Positions 10,980 through 21,778 are shown, numbered from the stretch's first letter. The stretch: 64,000 bases of DNA from Ursus arctos (GCF_023065955.2 NW_026622930.1:16841449-16905448), one strand, 5' to 3'. A program made the numbers and translations. Notes: generated from the sequence alone by a model not told the origin.

Positions 10980-12710
10980 CAACAAATGAGTAAGCAAGCA
11001 TTTTAAACTTGTTGGTTTTAACTTCCAATACGGCAAAAGCTGTGTGCTGCAGACACTTGTACTATTCAGATTCTCAGGCATTTAGCATTTCACGGTCAAA
11101 TAGCAAAACTGTTACATTCTTTTTATTTAAGTATGTAATTCCTAATACATGCCCTCTGCTACTCCCTGACACACACATGCACGTGCACACACGCATGCAT
11201 GCAAACACGTGTGCATGCATATTTTCTTTCCTAAAAACACCCCTACCAGCAGGTAAGACAGCATACCTTCACTGCAGGGGAGAGGAGGGCAAGATGAGGG
11301 AAATAGGCTCATTATTAGGCAAAAGTTTCCTTACAAAGTGATGCTCCCTTACATACTTAGTGATCCATATCTTTTCAGCCTTTAACACCTGTGTCATTCA
11401 TGTAAAATACCTCCGATCTGAATAGCAGGTCATAAACTGTTTGTAATGTGGACTCGATGCAAGAACCATTTGTCAAGGCTTCACAGTGAGTGTCTAAACA
11501 TAATGACTTCTTTTGCTGTTCACTGTAATAATATTAATCATACAGATTCTTTTCATTTTTACAGCTTTGCTTTGAAATTAATTACCAAATTCAGTGCCAT
11601 TCCTGATCAAAAACGGAGGCTCTACAGGTTTTTATTAATGTACTTACGCCATAGAGATGATGTCAGAGCCCCATAGAATCCCCTCTACATGCACATCTGT
11701 AAAATGTAAAAATCTGTGTAATCTATACACTTTAAAAAAAATAGATGAAAATTGGGGGAAATGTACCATGGTTTTCAATTGCTTTCAATTACCATTAAAC
11801 CTTTCGGAGAACGATTTGCATAATGTTTCATAAACATGTAGGCAGATTAACCTTTTTTAGTTAATTTATTCATTAGCAGTAAAAATTCAAAGCACCTCTT
11901 ATGAGAAAATAATGTCTTGCTGTTAAATTACATGGAAACAAAGCAATTGGGACATACTTGCCTAAGTTCGCACTGTGTCAGAGCACAAAAAAAGTGGAGA
12001 GGAAAAAAAAAAAAACTTTGCCTGTTAGCAGAGTGTTGATGAAATTGCTGGTTTGTGAACAATTAGTGGTATTGCTAGAAGATTAGGTGAAGGATTAATT
12101 AGAGTTAGGCCAAATGGCTTCTAAGGAGTAAAGATACCTCCTACATCTGCACTGAAGGTAATGCAAGGTGGCAATGGAGCACGGAGCCCGTTCTAGAGCC
12201 TTCTCATCTGCAGGCATTGGGGTTGCTCGACCCCAGCTCAGCGCTTGAGTCAGGGTATACATTTACGCTTTTTGAAAACCTGTGGGTTTTTTTGGTCATT
12301 ATGCCTCAAAAATCACAAAAACAATTTTATGCAATCTGATCAATTAGAAGTCAGGACTCAGCCCTGAAATTGGTTAAATTTGAAATCAAAGCTCTACCAA
12401 GCGTATCTATGTTTCAAGAAAGCTGTAGGAGGCCAATGGGAGTTTTCTAAGGGTTGTTTACCAAAACGTTGTTAAAAAAGAAAGAAAAGAAATTGCCTGT
12501 ATGGCAAGGGGTGCCACTATGAACAATCCATTGACCACATAAAGGTAAAAGCAGGACAAGGCTAGAGGAATGTGCTTCCTACCTTGGGAATGGAGACTGG
12601 GGTCTCTCAGATGAGAGCTGGGTACAGAATTCTGGGATCAGGTGTTTCATGTTCCAGATCCACAAGGACCTGCTGATTCCAGGAGGAACTTTTATTTAAA
12701 ACAAAAACAT
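10980..12710. other. Unique non-coding DNA, 1.7 kb
   Basis: No gene or repeat family is recognised except an alternating purine/pyrimidine tract at 11169-11222. Open frames at 11009-11341 (110 codons) and 11446-11676 (76 codons) show no domains. The AT-rich part at 11800-12125 has even, non-repetitive sequence with TAAT-type cores and might be conserved, but that cannot be judged here. Confidence 0.45.
11169..11222. repeat. Imperfect CA/TG/GCATGC tract
   Basis: Near-strict purine-pyrimidine alternation (ACACACATGCACGTGCACAC, CGCATGCATGC, CACGTGTGCATGCATAT) runs for over 50 bp. This composition can adopt Z-DNA; no function is implied. Confidence 0.75.
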
Positions 12711-12712
12711 CA

Positions 12713-12872
12713 GGGGTGCCTGGGTGGCTCAGTGGGTTAAGCGTCTGACTCTTGGTCTCAGCTAAGGTCATGACCTTGCAGTCCTGGGATCGAGCCCCAC
12801 GTCTGGCTCTAAGCCTCGACCTGAGTCTGCTTCAGATTCTGTCTCCCTCTCCCTCCAGCTCTCTCTCTCAAA

Positions 12873-12907
<35 letters not shown>

Positions 12908-12919
12908 ATATTTTTTTAA
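12713..12919 (+). mobile_element. CAN-SINE with expanded (AAAT)n tail
   Basis: The head 'ggggtgcctgggtggctcag' and the body are standard. The tail has grown into about ten AAAT units at 12870-12910 before TTTTTTTAAA. Short ATCAGG matches flank it (near 12709 and 12920). Confidence 0.93.
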
Positions 12920-13640
12920 ATCAGGCTTGTCTCAAATGGTAGACCACAATAATAAATAACACTAACAACAGGAACACCTGCAAGGTCAGCTCCTCTCTTT
13001 TCTCCTGACTCCCCCCTCCACCTTTTTAAATTTTTTCCTAGTAATGCTCTCTTCCTTTCTTCCCTGTCTGCCTCTCTCTCTTTCAAAAGCATTGATTTCA
13101 GATCTATAATGTGAAAGGCTTGCATGTCAAGCAGAATTTGTCTGAACTTCCGTATCTTCCGTTCTCATAGAAACCAGAAGGGCTTTTTCATATGTCATTC
13201 CCCAAGTCAGAAACCTGTTTAATTGTCATGCCACCTGATGTTTGTATTTGTTCCAGGTCCATCTTACTTCCTTGGGTTGCACTCCAGCAAACTCCCTGAG
13301 GAGAGTTTAAGTTACTGGAAGACTGAGTTTTTGTTGTATTCAAATTGGTGTCTTTGTGTGTGGATCAGGGTGTTTTATACAGTTGTGTTTAATATAAGCT
13401 TGTTAAAGTAAATTTTAGAAAAACTAACAGGCTCAAAAATTATATATCCTGTATCTGGTAAGAGAGGGAAATTAACTTCAGCAAAAAAAGTCTTGTTTTT
13501 AAACAAATCTTTCACTCCATCCAGCTAAAGTAAAACAACTACAGTACTCAGCTGGCCCAGTTATTTCCTTAGACAATGTGTGACTTATTATTTTAGTTAG
13601 GGCAGCCAATAATTTGGGGGTGTGTGTGAATGAATGAAAG
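12920..13640. other. Unique non-coding DNA
   Basis: No gene or repeat family is recognised. Open frames of 62-69 codons are unsupported. Confidence 0.5.
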
Positions 13641-13642
13641 AA

Positions 13643-13677
<35 letters not shown>

Positions 13678-13682
13678 ACAAA

Positions 13683-13713
<31 letters not shown>

Positions 13714-13715
13714 AT
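13641..13715. repeat. (AAAT)n microsatellite, about 74 bp
   Basis: There are about 18 AAAT units with one AAAC interruption near 13677. Unlike the other (AAAT)n tracts, no CAN-SINE body is attached. Reading the other strand through the repeat produces the spurious YLFIYLFI open frames at 13499-13811. Confidence 0.95.
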
Positions 13716-14095
13716 TTCCAGATACTCACTGAAGGTAAAATTGAAGTAGGGTATGAATAAAAGAAAAATATTCCATAAATCAAAGTGATTTAAAAAACAA
13801 TTAACCATCAAGCTATTCTGAAGTGTAAAGGTGAAGGTGGGTAAATTACAGAGTTGACCTAGAGAGGCACATTATACTCTAGGTTACAACAGAAGGACAG
13901 CTCCATGTATCTTAGATATGCATTTTTTTAAAGTTAGCTGTAAGCTAACTTGTATAAGCTCTAAAATTAATTCTGAGTAGGGTTCTGGCAGTTAGTTTCT
14001 AGAAAAGGGGGTAGATATGACCCCAAACTGTGGACAGCTCAAGAATGTCTATATTGGATGTACTTTAAGACCAGATAGCTTCTTTTGCAAGTATT

Positions 14096-14207
14096 ATAGC
14101 CAACACTCTGCTTTTACTTGGAAAATATATAGATAGATAGATATAGATATAGATATAGATATAGATATAGATATAGATAGCCAACACTCTGCTTTTACTT
14201 GGAAAAT

Positions 14208-14254
<47 letters not shown>

Positions 14255-14264
14255 TAGATAGATG
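14096..14264. repeat. Duplicated 34-bp unit interleaved with GATA-type microsatellites
   Basis: A 34-bp unique segment (starts ATAGCCAACACTC, ends GGAAAATATA) occurs identically at 14096-14129 and 14177-14210, 81 bp apart. Copy 1 is followed by TAGA/TATAGA repeats (to 14176) and copy 2 by a pure GATA array (14211-14264). The structure is a tandem duplication of segment plus microsatellite, after which the two arrays diverged. Open frames across it (SIYLSIYL and similar) are artefacts. Confidence 0.93.
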
Positions 14265-14279
14265 TAGATATTGACATAT

Positions 14280-14410
14280 TACATCTCTAGCTATCTCTAT
14301 ATACATGTATTTTTATATTATTTATGTATTATATGTACATACACATATATACACATGTATGTATGCATATATATGCAAATAGTTGTATATATATGTGTAT
14401 ATATATGCAA
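14280..14410. repeat. TA/TG/CA-rich low-complexity region
   Basis: Alternating TATATACATG-type sequence with several short palindromes such as ATGTACAT and GCATATATATGC. No coding content. Confidence 0.7.
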
Positions 14411-14945
14411 ACGGGTAGGGGAGGCTGATGAAAATCATAAATCATGAGAGGGCTAGCCAACAACCTTGAAGGAGACTCACTGACTTTTGGGTTGGGACCA
14501 CCAAACCCAGAATACAAGAAAACTGAACTCCAATTAGGGTGTGGTCAGACTCTATGAACACTTAAGGTCTGGCCTTCCACAGATACTGACATTATCTGTG
14601 AAGTGGCTCTCCAGATATTGTAAATTCAGCCCCTGTCCTGAAGAGAAAGGAGGAGACCTTGAAGTTGGACACTGTAGGGGTATTAGGAAAGGCTGCTGTG
14701 CTGTGCACTTTTAAAAACTCCAAAAGAAATGTGCATCATTCCCCATAGCTGGACTTTAAAGCCCCTGATGCAATTTTCTTTTAGCCATGTCTACGTGAAT
14801 TCGTAACACATGCCTGAAAATTCAACCATTTACTCAGCCATGCCCTATTGTGTCAACTTAGAGCCAAATATTAGATAGAAAAAAAAAAAAAAACCTCCAG
14901 AACTCCTGATTAATAAACTTGACTATATGCTAATTAATATCCTGG
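14411..14945. other. Unique non-coding DNA
   Basis: Nothing recognised; an A run lies at about 14879-14893. Confidence 0.5.
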
Positions 14946-14949
14946 CTTA

Positions 14950-15105
14950 CATATATCACTTTCTTTATTTTATGGGTGAAGGAACTAAAGCAAGCAGAGA
15001 TTAGATAAATTTCACATGATCACAAAGCAAGAACAACACAGACAGGATTTGAGCCCAGGCCATTTGGCTCAAAGCCCACATTATAAAACACACTACCCTC
15101 CGTCG
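14950..15105 (-). repeat. MIR SINE, reverse
   Basis: The text 'gggtgaaggaactaaagc...cacatgatcacaaagcaag...gatttgagcccaggccattt' is the reverse-complement MIR order (fraction with 'gaggaaactgag', 'ggtcacacagct', 'gattcgaacccagg'). Confidence 0.75.
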
Positions 15106-15116
15106 TCTGTCTGAGA

Positions 15117-15365
15117 GAGGCAGCCTAGCAAAGGGGATATTCACAGGCATGCTGGAGCATATCTCCAGTTTGAATCTCAATTGTACCACTATGTGAGGTT
15201 GGAAAAATTAATTATTTACTCGCTCTCTGCCTCAGTTTCCTCATCTCTAAAATGGCAATTATAATATTAACAATTTCAAAGAACTGTTTTGAGAAGTAAA
15301 TAATTTAAACTTTGTAAAGTGTTCAGAAGAGCTCCTGGCATAAAATAAATCTATGTAATAATCTT
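15117..15365 (+). repeat. MIR SINE, near full length
   Basis: It carries 'tgcctcagtttcctcatctc' followed by 'taaaatggcaattataatat', then 'gagaagtaaataatt' and 'gctcctggcataaaataaat', in MIR order. It lies about 10 bp from the reverse MIR at 14950-15105, with the 5' ends facing each other. Confidence 0.85.
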
Positions 15366-15369
15366 ATTA

Positions 15370-16158
15370 AATACATATAGAGCCTGACCTCATGAAAAGC
15401 GCTTAGCAGTTAAAGTGACTGCTTCAATAAAATGACTGAATTCTTTTTTTAAAAAAGGTAACTGACTGACCCTTGTGTTTTTACATAGTTACAGCCTAAC
15501 AGATCATGAGATGCCAGTTTGGTACGTGAGTCCCGTTAAATGTTCTCTCTAAATGATGGGTCAGTGTGTCCACAAACAAGAGTGCCACTAGTGTTTCTCA
15601 GATTTTCTTTAAAAGGTGTTTCAAGTTGTGCCTGTTCAAGGAATACTGTTATGGTTACAAGCTTTACTGTCTTGGGAGAAATACGTTTCATCAATAATGG
15701 CTTAAATGAAAGTGACTTACAGTTTATACATTAGACAGAACAGCATTGAAGTTATTTGTAATCGAGAGACAGCAAACCACGGAAAACTCAGCACCCACCT
15801 TTCTGAGGAACAGTCTGCAATACCTGCACACCTCTACTTCATCTTTTGTTAGCTCAGAAACTTCAGGCTACATTTTAATAAATAGGGCAAGTGTTAGGAC
15901 AGAAGAATAATTCACTTTCCAGAACAAGCATCACTTAAAGTGGAGACATTAAAGGGGATAAATGCTTTCAGTTCAGAGGTAATTCCATAGTCTTAGAGAC
16001 TATTCAGTGAAAGTAATCATGTATTTTAAGATACTTTCAAATGTGACATTAGAAATATTTATTCAAAAACTTTCGGTAAGTGAGAGAGATTCCAAAAATG
16101 ATGGTAGGGGACCAGAAAATGTATAAACTTGCTGTAAATGGTGTACAGGGGGTTTCAT
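15370..16158. other. Unique non-coding DNA
   Basis: No gene or clear repeat recognised. Confidence 0.5.
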
Positions 16159-16162
16159 AGAT

Positions 16163-16205
<43 letters not shown>

Positions 16206-16240
16206 GACAGATAGATAATAAATAGACAGATGATACATTG
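16159..16240. repeat. (GATA)n microsatellite
   Basis: A run of about eleven GATA units to near 16205 is followed by degenerate GATA/GACA/AATA units. Confidence 0.92.
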
Positions 16241-16960
16241 ACTCGATAACTAATACATATACAAATAAAACAGCTTAAGATTTACAGCAGAAATAAAGAA
16301 TAGACAAAACTCCTACTCAGGTTAGCTTCAGATTTGTTTTAGCCTTAATGAAGGAAAGCACTTAAACATTTATTCTTGTCGCCCCAAATTTAAAATTGTG
16401 GCACTGAAAACCACACCTGATTACCTGACTATAGAAAAAGTTGCTAGTTCTTCATTCTAGTGCAGATTCTGAGATTCCAGGAGGACTGAGAAACAGATTA
16501 AAAATCAGCTTGCCTTATTCTTGTATTTTTGAAGATGAGATCATTTAAAGCAACTCCAAATCCTAAACTATTGTGTCTCAAATCAAAATACAAAAATATG
16601 TTCAACTTCTTATGATTGAAAATAAATTGCAAATTGTGTTCGTTGAAAAAGATTTAATGGGGTAAAGTCAAATTCGAACAGATACTTCAAGTAGGTTGTG
16701 TTTCCCACCAACTCCCCATTCCCAGGCAGGGGTGATTTTTGTTTTATTTGTTACAATTGATCAGCTCTACCTGCTGCTTCCCCTCCCCCGCCACATCATA
16801 GCAACACTTTTCAAAATATTTTGTCATCAACTCCAACGCATAACCTTCTGCACTCTCGATAATATTCAATCAGGTTTTCATTCCTTTTGGGGGGGGGCTA
16901 AATTCTGTCAGTCACTAGCGCCATCCAAATTGTTCGTTTCTGGAGTGAGTTTTTAATTCT
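16241..16960. other. Unique non-coding DNA
   Basis: No gene is recognised; the 86-codon open frame at 16696-16956 has no domain. A G run lies near 16890-16896. Confidence 0.45.
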
Positions 16961-17222
16961 CACCCCAGCCTGTCCAACAGCCCAGTAACACAGTCTGTCA
17001 TCTACCCCTTCTTAAAATGCTTTCTCCACTCAACTTCTAGAACACCATTCATTCCTGGTTCTCCTCCGAGTTCTCTGTCTGCTATCTCCTTTGCTAGATC
17101 CCATAATTTCTTGATGCATAAATGTTGACATGACTGAGAACTCTGTCCTGATAACTTGGCTCTTTTGTATTGATTCCCAGGGTGATCTCATACAGTCTCA
17201 TGGCTTTAAATGCCATCAGTAT

Positions 17223-17420
17223 CTTTTTTTAAAGAAAGATTTTGTTTATTTATTTGAGAGAGAGACAGAGAGAACAAGAGCTGGGGGGGGGGTAGAGGGA
17301 GAGAGAGAAGCAGACTCCCCGCTGAGCAGGGAACCCGAAGCAGGACTCGATTCCAGGACCCTGGGATCATGAGCTAAGCCGAAGGCTGACACTTAATTGA
17401 CTGAGCCACCCAGGTGCCCC
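17223..17420 (-). mobile_element. CAN-SINE inserted in L2, reverse
   Basis: Reverse-complement tail (AAAGATTTTGTTTATTTATT), GA-rich block with a G10 run at about 17283-17292, 'ctgggatcatgagc' and head 'gagccacccaggtgcccc'. The L2 words AAATGCCATCAGTAT (17208-17222) and CAATGCCATCCATAT (from 17420) are the target-site duplication. Confidence 0.94.
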
Positions 17421-17566
17421 AATGCCATCCATATTTTGATGAATTCTGAATATCTATCTTCCTCCCAGGCTTCTCTGAACATTGGCTCATAGTCTGCTGC
17501 CTTCATGATATCTTCATTTGAATATCCAGACACCATCTCAAATTAAACATGTCTTGCACACAACTC

Positions 17567-17670
17567 TATTTTTTTGAAGTTTCTATTTAAGTTCTATTTA
17601 GTTAATATATATGGTAAAACTGGTTTCCAGTGTAGAATTTAGTGATTCATCACTTACATATAACATCCAG
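17567..17670 (-). mobile_element. Short L1 3' tail inserted in L2
   Basis: The text 'gaagtttctatttaagttc' and 'tagtgattcatcacttacat' is the reverse complement of the carnivore L1 3' end; its mirror appears at about 53560-53600 on the plus strand. Flanks CTTGCACACAACTC and CCTGCACACGATTC are a plausible diverged target-site duplication. Only about 100 bp of the element was inserted. Confidence 0.7.
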
Positions 17671-17866
17671 CCTGCACACGATTCCCGATTCCCTTTCCAG
17701 GTATGTACTCCCATCTATGTTGCCTCTTTAAATAAACAACGCTTCCATTCACTCATGTGCTCAGGCCCCAACATGTGGGGCCCTCCATGGCTCACTCCTG
17801 TCTTGCTTTCACACCCACATTCAATACATAGTAAATCTTCTTGGTCAAAACCCAAAATATATATTA

Positions 17867-18530
17867 CAGTTATACCTACCTGCACGGGGTATGTTCCAAG
17901 ACCCCCAGCGGATGCCTGAAACTGCAGATAGCCCAGAACCCCATATAGACTATGTTTTCTCCTATACATACACATCGATGATCAAGTTTAATTTATAAAG
18001 TAGGCACAGTAAGAGATTAACAACAATAGCTAATAAGAAAATAGTACAATTATAACAACATACTATAAAAGTTACCATTGATCTTAGCAACCTCAGCCAA
18101 CAATTTTTTTTTCTTTTCTTAGTAAGGTGAGCACTTTCACCTTTTTGCTTTAAGGAAGCACTTCAGGGCTTCCCTGTGGCATAGCCGAATCGCCAGCATC
18201 ATTGTTCTTGCGCTTTGGGGCCTTTATTAAGTAAAATAAGGGTTACTTGAACACAAGCACTGCGATACTCTGATGGCCAATATGATAATCAGGACGAGAC
18301 GACTAAGTCACTAGCAGGCTGGACAGTTGGATATGCTGGACAAAGGGATGATTCACGCCCCAGGCAGGACAGAGTGAGACAGCTCAAGATTTCATCATGC
18401 TACTCAAAGTGATGCACGATTTAAAACATAGTTTGTTTCTGGGATTTTCCACTTAATATTTTTGGATCACAGTTGACCATCGGCACCTGAAACCCTGGAA
18501 AGTGGAACCTCAGATAAACGGGGACTACTC
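17867..18530. mobile_element. Tigger-like (TcMar) non-autonomous DNA transposon
   Basis: The element starts CAGTTATACCTACC and ends in the diverged complement ACGGGGACTACTC, with TA on both sides (17865-17866 and 18531-18532), the TA duplication of Tc1/mariner elements. Internal text such as 'caagacccccagcggatgcc' then 'tgaaactgcagatag' matches a well-known mammalian Tigger-type repeat. It is 664 bp with no transposase frame, so a deletion derivative. I cannot name the subfamily. Confidence 0.75.
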
Positions 18531-18689
18531 TATACCCACGCACGTGTTACCACCTCCTCTGCAACATCCTGATCCCAACTAGGATTCTGTCTCCTGTGTG
18601 TGCTGCGATGGCCCCCTAATTGATCTCCCTGCCTCTACCTCTGCCCTTTCTGGTCTAATCCCAAACCTGCAGTAGAGTGACCCCTTTAT

Positions 18690-18890
18690 TTATTATTTCC
18701 TTTAAGATGTTATTTATTTGAGAAAAAGAGTTCACATGCACATGGGTGAGGTGGGAGAGGAACAGAGGGAGAGGAAGAATCAGCTTCCCCATGAGCAGGG
18801 AGCCCTATGCAGGGCTCTATCCCAGGACCCGGAGATCATGACCTGAGCTGAAGACGGACTCTTAATCTGACCAAGCCACCCAGGAGCCTT
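18690..18890 (-). mobile_element. CAN-SINE inserted in L2, reverse
   Basis: Tail complement (TAAGATGTTATTTATTTG), GA-rich block, 'gagatcatgacctgagct' and head 'aagccacccaggagcc'. The L2 words TAGAGTGACCCCTTT (from 18673) and TAGAGTGACCCTTTT (from 18891) form the target-site duplication. Confidence 0.93.
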
Positions 18891-18999
18891 TAGAGTGACC
18901 CTTTTAAAAGGTCGATCAAATCATGCCACTTCCCTGCTTTCAACCATCCAGTTGTTCCCCATTACATTTAGTGTGGCTTATGACCCTAGGAGAAAGTTT

Positions 19000-19700
19000 G
19001 GCTTAAGGAATAGACTTGTTCCAGCGGTATCTTGGTCCCAATATGTGGATGCATCAGGATGAATTGCTATTCTATTAATTTCTGCTCCTTACTATTTAGG
19101 AGCTGAGCACCCTTTTACTATCCTTTCATTTACTCTGCATCCAAGGCTTCCTAATAGTTTTTCCTTTGGTTTACATGGAGATTACTTCCCCAGATCCTAC
19201 AGATTGTTTTATCAGCAGCATCTGTTATTCCCAGGAGAGCAAAGCAGGGAGGCGAGTGCAGCAGGAAGCCATGTCAATCATTTGACAAATCAGGTGTCAA
19301 AATAACATGGCTAAACTCAAAATAAAGGTCAATGCTATGATTTTCTATGTTAATACAAAATTTAAAAAATGCTACATATTTCTGTGACTGGAAGAGTTGT
19401 TTGAGAATGTCAGAATCACTAGTGAGAAAAATAAGGTAAATTTGAATATTAAGCTTAAAGCCTCCACAACTTGGATATAAGGTATACATCCTGGATGAAA
19501 GTTTAGCTTCTTTATAGAAAAATCAGTGGAGGAAAAAAACAATGGATCACAGAAAGTGAATAATTACTGGCCACACTTTATAAATCAGTGTTCAATATAT
19601 AATTATATTAAGATTCTAGGTTACTAATACAAAACATAATTTGCACAAAAGCATGAAAAAAATTCTCCCTTGAGTAATATTTTGTTTCAAACATTTATGA
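19000..19700. other. Unique non-coding DNA
   Basis: Nothing recognised. Confidence 0.5.
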
Positions 19701-19703
19701 CAG

Positions 19704-19901
19704 GGGTGCCTGGGTGGCTCAGTTGTTAAGCGTCTGCCTTCAGCCCAGGGCATGGTCCTGGTGCCCCACGATCAACCCTGCATCGAGCTCCCTGCTCCAC
19801 TGGGAGCCTGCTTCCTCTCCCACTCCCCCTGCTTGTGTTCCCTCTCTCACTGGCTGTCTCTCTCTCTCTGTCAAATAAATAAATAAAATCTTAAAAAAAA
19901 A
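19704..19901 (+). mobile_element. CAN-SINE (arctoid type)
   Basis: Head 'gggtgcctgggtggctcagt', middle text 'gcttgtgttccctctctcac', tail AAATAAATAAATAAAATCTT plus A's. ATTTATGACAG before and ATTATGACAG after (19902-19911) are the target-site duplication. Confidence 0.95.
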
Positions 19902-20109
19902 ATTATGACAGTATAATAGTTTCCTAAGCTGAGGCAATGGGTCACATTTATGTCTATACAGCTCTTTCTTTGATCTTATGTTTAGCTACATGTAAAGAGG
20001 TTAGATAATCTTAAATTTCTATGTGTCAGAGTCCTCTGTAGCCTTTCATTTCAAATGAGAAAGTGGGACAGTGAACCAACATTTGAGAACCAACATTTAC
20101 AGCCCAACT

Positions 20110-20290
20110 ATAACGTATTCAGCGATTTGCTAAGAAAACGAAGTGTGTTATTTTATTTAATACTCACAACCATAAAAGAGAGAATTATGACCTTCATTTT
20201 CCAGGGAAGAAACTGAGTCCAAGAGAATAATTGACCTACCGATGTCTGCTAGCGTTGCTGACACAGAGCAGGCCTGTGTGTCGTAGTAGT
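20110..20290 (-). repeat. MIR SINE, reverse
   Basis: The sequence 'tttatttaatactcacaacc', 'ccttcattttccagggaag' and 'aaactgagtccaagagaat' follows the reverse-complement MIR order closely. Confidence 0.8.
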
Positions 20291-20299
20291 TAGTAGGCT

Positions 20300-21160
20300 C
20301 AACGTTCACTCCATCACCTGAGGGCAGTCTTCCTACAAGAGAAAAGAAAGATCATCATATGATTTCAAAGACTTCTGGCTTTGGTGGACATCATCTCACG
20401 GTCGGGATTCAGAGATTTGCTTCACTTTCCTATTAACCTACATGACTGGGGTGATAAAATATGGAATACGATTGTTTCTTTCACACCAAATCATTATCCA
20501 TATCAAGTGGATCCCATAATAAGAATCTAAGAAGAAGAAATGGAATTGTTTTTGTTTTTGTTTTTTTTACCTAAACAGAATACTAGTAAAATTATTTCAT
20601 CTTTAAAAAAAATCAACAGGCACGTCTTAGTTTAAAAGAATGCAGTACACACAAATCTATTTTTCCTAAGTTGAGCTTCACTTTACGCAGTGATTCACTG
20701 CACTGGAATGTGTGAGGGGGGTGCTGTGTGTAATGTGCTGCTCTGAAACTATTTCCACTGAGCTTGTAAACTATTCTACTGAGAAATTTCAATTAATACA
20801 AAATTTCATGAACATGCCATTCCTTAAAAAGAAATCTAACACAAAATGACAATTTCCTAAAGCTTTATGTTGAAATTATATAAAATATTTAAAAGCCAAT
20901 AGATATATCTCTACCTTAATTTGGTGCGTGGTATATATAAAATACATTATACTCTTTGGCCAATGAGAAACTCCTCTTCCTACCACACCTTTGCCTTATT
21001 TCAACTTACAGTCATTAGAAGGTTTTTAATCTGTTACCGGGGGTGGGGGGAAGGGTTCATTCATTATCTTTTTAGGCTTGCTCAAGGCCCTGGAAACAGG
21101 GGGATGTCCTAGTTGACCTTTAAAGATCCCTTCTAGTCCTATGACTCTGAAATAAATTAA
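20300..21160. other. Unique non-coding DNA
   Basis: No gene or repeat family recognised. Confidence 0.5.
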
Positions 21161-21163
21161 AGT

Positions 21164-21697
21164 TTTATGACCACATTATGCATAAGCATCAGTGGATCTG
21201 GAAGACAATGAGGATGAAGTCTGTGCTCAGACTCTCCCTCCTAGTATTTATGCTTCCTATTCATTTCATGCATAACTAATTTCATATAGCAATTGGTAAT
21301 CGCATCTTGGTAATGACACCACAGGCATCACAAAACAATTGCAATCATGGCCGCAATTCATTGTAACTACAGGGAAATGCCAGCACTGCAGTTGAAATAC
21401 CTCCCTGACCCACCCAAAAGTAAAGGATGAGAAGAGCAAAATATAGCTTTGAAATGGTCACCTTCACCAACCAGCTTTCAGTTCTAAAGTCTGGGTTCCT
21501 ACTTTTTTTTTTTTTTTTTTTTTTTTGGCATTTTCAAGGACATAATGATTTACTCATTATGCCTGCAAGTTACCCCTCCTTCCCCCAAACAAGGAGACAC
21601 ACATTCCTACTTACAGCACTCCACCAATGGCACCGCGTTTGTTCAAAACTCATTGTTTTAAAGACTTGCTAATGTGTATGCATAATGTGGTCATAAA
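21164..21697. repeat. Perfect 21-bp inverted repeat 490 bp apart
   Basis: The 21 bases at 21164-21184 (beginning TTTATGACCACATT) are exactly the reverse complement of 21677-21697 (ending ATGTGGTCATAAA). A weaker match continues a few bases inward. No known family explains the interval. It holds non-repetitive AT-rich sequence and a T24 run at 21503-21526. It may be the termini of an unrecognised DNA element or a chance or selected palindrome pair. Confidence 0.8.
21503..21526. repeat. T24 homopolymer
   Basis: Uninterrupted T run with no SINE or LINE body or target-site duplication visible beside it. Confidence 0.9.
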
Positions 21698-21778
21698 TAA
21701 AAGGGTATGTATTTTTCTGCCATGTGTTCCACTGAATCAATAAAAATAAATTCAAGGATAAGAAGTGATTATCATAGA

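Larger units (their letters stand above)
16965..18990 (+). repeat. One L2 LINE copy split by four later insertions
   Basis: L2 text appears in consensus order in five pieces: 16965-17222 ('gatctcatacagtctcatgg' then 'ctttaaatgccatc'), 17421-17566 ('atctcaaattaaacatgtc'), 17671-17866 ('cacccacattcaatacat' then 'cccaaaatatatat'), 18533-18689 ('ctaattgatctccctgcc', 'tgcagtagagtgacc') and 18891-18990 ('tcaaatcatgccacttccct'). The gaps are a CAN-SINE, an L1 3' tail, a Tigger-like transposon and a second CAN-SINE. No L2 open frame survives. Confidence 0.8.

Noticed and set aside
11169..11222. GCATGC/CACGTG words as regulatory motifs
   Set aside because: They sit in a CA/TG-type low-complexity tract, where such words arise by composition.
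13499..13811. Open frames with YLFIYLFI repeats (also 14065-14306, 43312-43524, 59835-60087)
   Set aside because: They are translations of tetra- and dinucleotide microsatellites.
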